Positions 61,076 through 64,000 of a stretch of DNA of 64,000 nt are shown here, in pieces; position 1 is the stretch's first letter; each line of letters starts with the position of its first letter. The stretch is from a bacterium (GTDB taxonomy: Bacteria > Zhuqueibacterota > Zhuqueibacteria > Zhuqueibacterales > Zhuqueibacteraceae): assembly GCA_023150945.1 (NCBI GenBank), contig JAKLJX010000009.1:62001-126000 (forward strand). Reading direction: 5' to 3'. Under the pieces are notes generated by a model. It was not told the DNA's origin, did not search any database, and was given only the letters and a program-made list of their open reading frames with translations. The position numbers and the translations under genes are program-made.

Positions 61076-61939
61076 ATGCGTCACTTCAAATGGCTGATCG
61101 GTTTTCTCGTGCTCGGTGTCATGCTGCAGGCCTGCCCGCAACGGCCGCCGGCCGGCGCGCAGCCGCAGCGCCGGGTCACCCTCACCCGCGTGGTGCGCAT
61201 TCCGGTGCGCGTGCTCACCGCGGATACTTCGCGCGCCGCCTTGCGCGAGAATCCCGGTGTGCTCACGCTTACCGCCGGTGCTGCTGATGAATTGCCGCAA
61301 GGCCCAACCGGTTTCGAAGTGCTGGCCGGCGGCGGCTTGGTGATCACGGATCCGCTCGAACGGCGGCTGGTGTTCTATGACAGCCTCGGCAACTTTCTGC
61401 GCGAGTTGCGGACGGGCTTTGCCGCGGCGACGCTGGCGCGCTTGCCGAATGACGAGCTGGAAGTGAGCGAGGCCACCTCCGGCAACTATTATGCGCTTGA
61501 TCAAAACGGGCAATCTCGCCTGGTGACAGATTCGCTGCGCAGTCTGTCTGCTCAGGCGCAAGCTCAGGCCCGGCTGCTCAACAGCCAGCGCGGCCTCATC
61601 GTCCGCGCCGCTGCGCTCGGCGGCGGAGCAGATACGCTCGTCATCGCCTTCGACGGCGCCGGCGGCGCACAGATGGTTTCGTTGCAGAGTCTCGAACAGG
61701 AAGCGCGGGGCGACACCTATGTCGCGTTGGAAATCACCAGCGGCGCCAGTGAAGCCGTGGCCGTGCAAAAGCGCATTCGCCGCTATGCCGCCGACGGCAC
61801 CTGGCTGGTTGAAATCACCGACCTCCCGCTGGACTATTACGTGACGCCCGAGGAGGAATTCCGCGTGCGCAACGGCGTGGTCTATCAACTCCTGCCGCGG
61901 CAGAATGAGGTGTTGATCAACATTTGGGACACGAATTAG
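61076..61939 (+). CDS. Predicted lipoprotein of unknown function
   Basis: A 287-residue protein with a lipoprotein signal (MRHFKWLIGFLVLGVMLQAC, Cys20). A proline-rich linker follows. The body is beta-rich (FEVLAGGGLVITDPLERRLVFYDSLGNFLREL; YYALDQNGQSRLVTDSL; YAADGTWLVEITDLPLDYYVTPEEEFRV) with a beat that suggests a beta-propeller or six-bladed NHL-like fold. GGAGGA precedes the ATG. I recognise no family. It lies between the CHAT gene and an NlpC/P60-like gene on the same strand, so it may be part of the same exported set. Confidence 0.65.
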   Translation: MRHFKWLIGFLVLGVMLQACPQRPPAGAQPQRRVTLTRVVRIPVRVLTADTSRAALRENPGVLTLTAGAADELPQGPTGFEVLAGGGLVITDPLERRLVFYDSLGNFLRELRTGFAAATLARLPNDELEVSEATSGNYYALDQNGQSRLVTDSLRSLSAQAQAQARLLNSQRGLIVRAAALGGGADTLVIAFDGAGGAQMVSLQSLEQEARGDTYVALEITSGASEAVAVQKRIRRYAADGTWLVEITDLPLDYYVTPEEEFRVRNGVVYQLLPRQNEVLINIWDTN

Positions 61940-61973
61940 TGCACGATCGCCTTGCAAAGCGTTGCCCCCACCG

Positions 61974-61999
61974 TTGTCATCCAAAGGGGATCTTGTGAG
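61974..61999. repeat. MITE-like relic
   Basis: TTGTCATCCAAAGGGGATCTTGTGAG resembles one internal arm of the MITE family (TGTCATCCTGCAAGGATCCTGTG). It is only a short remnant. Confidence 0.25.
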
Positions 62000-62047
62000 A
62001 ATATCCGGCAATGCAATCTTCAACATTTCTTGCCAGAGGAGAGGCGC

Positions 62048-62698
62048 ATGCTTGATCTCATCGTTTGGTTTTGGCTGGCGCTGCTGAATGTGCCGGCGCG
62101 GCAAGACGTTTCCCCGGAAAAAGTGGCAGCGCTGCCGCGACTGACGCGCGCCGAGATCATGGCCACTGCCGAACGGCTGGCGCAACACACCTGGGTGTGC
62201 CGCGCAGCCAATCGCGTGGCGCCCTGCGTCACCGCGGTGCCGTACGAATCGGACTGGCAGCCGAATCAAACCGTAACCGGGGTTGCCTATGACTGGGGCG
62301 GCATGGATGATCCCGAAACCTTTGACCGCAAGCTGCAGGAAGGCAAGGCCGCCGGCTCACACAGCCGCCACGGCATCACCGCCTGCACCGCCGGCATCGA
62401 CTGCTCCGGTTATGTTTCCTATTGCTGGGGGCAGCCCACCAGACATGATTATTCCACCCGCAACATTCGCGAAATCGCCGGCCGGGCCAAGTACAATTGG
62501 TTTACCGACATGAAACCCGGCGATGCACTGAACAAGCCCGGCGATCACATCGTGCTGTTCGCCGGCTACCATGCCGACGGCCGGCCGATCGTTTATGAAG
62601 CCAACGGTGGTGCCGGCCGGGTGATTCGCAAAGTGCGCACCTGGGCCAGCCTGCAGAACTACCATCCCCTGCAATACCGGATGGTGGTGGAAGAGTAA
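62048..62698 (+). CDS. NlpC/P60-like (papain-fold) exported protein
   Basis: A 216-residue protein. An N-terminal hydrophobic stretch (LDLIVWFWLALLNVPA) may be a signal. AGIDCSGYVSYCWGQP (Cys about 119) and KPGDHIVLFAGYHADGRPIVYEANGG (His about 166) give the Cys and His of an NlpC/P60 or CHAP-like cysteine peptidase/amidase fold. This fold commonly cleaves peptidoglycan peptides or amides. The N-terminal region has an extra Cys pair. AGAGGAGAGGCGC precedes the ATG. It is adjacent to a lipoprotein and a caspase-family gene. Its real substrate is unknown. Confidence 0.68.
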   Translation: MLDLIVWFWLALLNVPARQDVSPEKVAALPRLTRAEIMATAERLAQHTWVCRAANRVAPCVTAVPYESDWQPNQTVTGVAYDWGGMDDPETFDRKLQEGKAAGSHSRHGITACTAGIDCSGYVSYCWGQPTRHDYSTRNIREIAGRAKYNWFTDMKPGDALNKPGDHIVLFAGYHADGRPIVYEANGGAGRVIRKVRTWASLQNYHPLQYRMVVEE

Positions 62699-62737
62699 AT
62701 TCATCAGCTCGATTCCGTTTGACTCAAGGAGAGTGTC

Positions 62738-64000
62738 ATGCGCCTGCCGCTCACGACCACGCTGCCGGCTCTGCTGGCCATGATTTCGTTCAGCACGTTT
62801 TGTTCGAAACAAAGTGAATCTCAACCAGGAGGCAACCCGCCGGCGGTGGCCGCCGCGCCGCAAGTCTACCCCGAGCCCACCCGGCCCCCGGCGAAATGGG
62901 CGTTACTGGTGGGCATCGACAAATATCGCCACAGCGACCGCATCTCCAGTCTCTCCGGTTGTGTGAATGATGTGATGGACATGAAAGCGCTGCTGCTCGG
63001 CAAATATGAATTTCCCGAGCAAAACGTTCTGGTGTTGACCAACGAGCAAGCGACGCATGCCGGCATTGTCGCGGCGCTGCAAAACCACCTCATCGCCCAC
63101 GCCGAGCGCGACGACATCGTGGTGTTTCACTTTAGCGGCCACGGCTCACAAATGAAGGATATCTCCGGCGACGAACCGGACGGCTGGGACGAAACCCTGG
63201 TGCCGCATGACTCCCGTGACCCGCAGGGCCGGGTGTTCGATCTCAGCGATGATGAACTCAACGGCCTGCTGCAGAGGCTTTCGCAAAAAACGAAGAACGT
63301 GACCTTCATCTTCGACAGTTGCCATTCCGGCACGGCCACGCGCGGCGCGCTGACCCGCAACATTCCTCCTGATGACCGCCAGCCGCCCGCCAGCGTGCCT
63401 GCCTATGCCGTGAGCACGCGCGGCGCGGAAGCCGAGGGCAGCGATCTGCGCCTGCAGACCCTGAATTACGTCCTGATCGCCGGCTGCCTTTCCAAGCAGA
63501 CTTCCTTCGAGCATCTTGCCGAAGGCAAGGAACGCGGCGCGCTCACTTATTTTCTCGTGCGTGAGCTGCGCCACAGCCGGCCGGGCGCCACCTACCGCGA
63601 TGTGATGGATCGCGTGAAAGGCAACGTCAACGCGCTTTATCCCAACCAATTGCCGCAGTTGGAAGGCACGAAACTGGATCAATACGTCTTCAGCGATTCC
63701 ACCGGCCTGGCGCAGCCTTATGTGCTGGCTTCACCGGCCGGCAGCAATCAAGTCAAGCTGGCGGCCGGTGACGTGCAGAGCGTGACGGCCGGCTCGATAT
63801 TCGAAATCTATCAACCCGGTGCCAAGAAATTTGCCGCGCCGGAGCAGCCGCTCGCCAAAGCCGAAGTGACCAGCGTCTCACCGTTCAGCGCCGCGGCCAA
63901 AATCATCTCCGGCCGGCAGATTCCGGCGTTTGCGCGCGCGGTCGAGCGTGAGCGCCGCTATCCCGATCAAAAGCTGCGAGTGTATTACCAGGGGCTGGCG
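62738..64000 (+). CDS. Caspase family (C14) protein, cut by window end
   Basis: An open frame of 421 residues runs to the end of the window without a stop. After an N-terminal signal-like region (LPALLAMISFSTFCSK) and a proline-rich linker comes a metacaspase p20-like domain: KWALLVGIDKYRHSDRISSL, IVVFHFSGHGSQMKD with the catalytic His (about 135), and TFIFDSCHSGTATRG with the catalytic Cys (about 195). After about residue 320 the sequence turns beta-rich (LAQPYVLASPAGSNQVKLAAGDVQSVTAGSIFEIYQPG), a further domain of unknown type. CAAGGAGAG precedes the ATG. It is predicted to be exported, unlike classical cytosolic metacaspases. Confidence 0.85.
   Translation, partial: MRLPLTTTLPALLAMISFSTFCSKQSESQPGGNPPAVAAAPQVYPEPTRPPAKWALLVGIDKYRHSDRISSLSGCVNDVMDMKALLLGKYEFPEQNVLVLTNEQATHAGIVAALQNHLIAHAERDDIVVFHFSGHGSQMKDISGDEPDGWDETLVPHDSRDPQGRVFDLSDDELNGLLQRLSQKTKNVTFIFDSCHSGTATRGALTRNIPPDDRQPPASVPAYAVSTRGAEAEGSDLRLQTLNYVLIAGCLSKQTSFEHLAEGKERGALTYFLVRELRHSRPGATYRDVMDRVKGNVNALYPNQLPQLEGTKLDQYVFSDSTGLAQPYVLASPAGSNQVKLAAGDVQSVTAGSIFEIYQPGAKKFAAPEQPLAKAEVTSVSPFSAAAKIISGRQIPAFARAVERERRYPDQKLRVYYQGLA

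Noticed and set aside
1-64000. tRNA or rRNA genes
   Set aside because: No cloverleaf-like segment with TTC-A loop and matching acceptor stem, and no rRNA sequence, was noticed by eye. A covariance search was not possible.

Overview
This is a 64 kb window of GC-rich bacterial chromosome with normal gene spacing and Shine-Dalgarno sites. I see no rRNA, tRNA, CRISPR array, prophage or transposase. The contents suggest an uncultured, anaerobically respiring polysaccharide degrader: a Qrc/alternative-complex-III-like respiratory module, multiheme cytochromes, a heme-type sensor kinase, many carbohydrate-active enzymes, and secreted CHAT and caspase-like proteins. The Fibrobacterota-Chlorobi-Bacteroidota side of the tree or a neighbouring candidate phylum (KSB1/Calditrichota-like) would fit, but that is a guess without phylogenetic evidence.

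Region 1 (1-15.7 kb) is sugar and uronate catabolism. It holds a truncated epimerase, a DapA-family lyase/aldolase, an Old Yellow Enzyme, a minus-strand operon of MFS transporter, GH88 unsaturated glucuronyl hydrolase and SDR, a large unassigned glycosidase-like protein, the pair rhamnulose-phosphate aldolase/dehydrogenase plus L-rhamnose isomerase (rhaA), and an M20 peptidase. Together these point to use of a rhamnose- and uronate-containing polymer.

Region 2 (16.2-27.2 kb) is the most unusual part. A seven-gene plus-strand operon encodes a pentaheme cytochrome c, a Tat-exported molybdopterin-family protein, a four-cluster ferredoxin and an NrfD membrane subunit. These are bracketed by a small membrane protein and two GcvH/lipoyl-like proteins with extra cysteine motifs. 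Facing it is a minus-strand operon whose three genes overlap by 4 nt: a sensor kinase with CXXCH and CX4CH heme motifs, an archaemetzincin protease, and a sigma-54 response regulator. Sigma-54-like promoter sequences lie in front of both operons.

Region 3 (27.6-51.4 kb) is a carbohydrate locus. The minus strand carries an aldo/keto reductase, a fucose-isomerase-like protein and an FGGY kinase. The plus strand carries a Gfo/Idh/MocA oxidoreductase, an alpha/beta hydrolase, an ABC sugar-binding lipoprotein and two permeases without an ATPase, a heparinase II/III-like protein, a six-hairpin glycosidase, a GxGYxYP protein and three unassigned proteins.

Region 4 (51.6-64 kb) has a two-gene CydA-superfamily membrane oxidoreductase with a fused diheme cytochrome c domain, a KDPG aldolase, an orphan MtaB-type methanol:corrinoid methyltransferase followed by a deoxynucleoside kinase, and an exported cluster: TPR-CHAT protease, lipoprotein, NlpC/P60-like protein, and a caspase-family protein cut by the window end.

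Two families of dispersed structured repeats run through the intergenic spaces. One is a MITE-like element of 134-138 bp with terminal inverted repeats. The other is a REP/REPIN-like unit with covarying hairpins.
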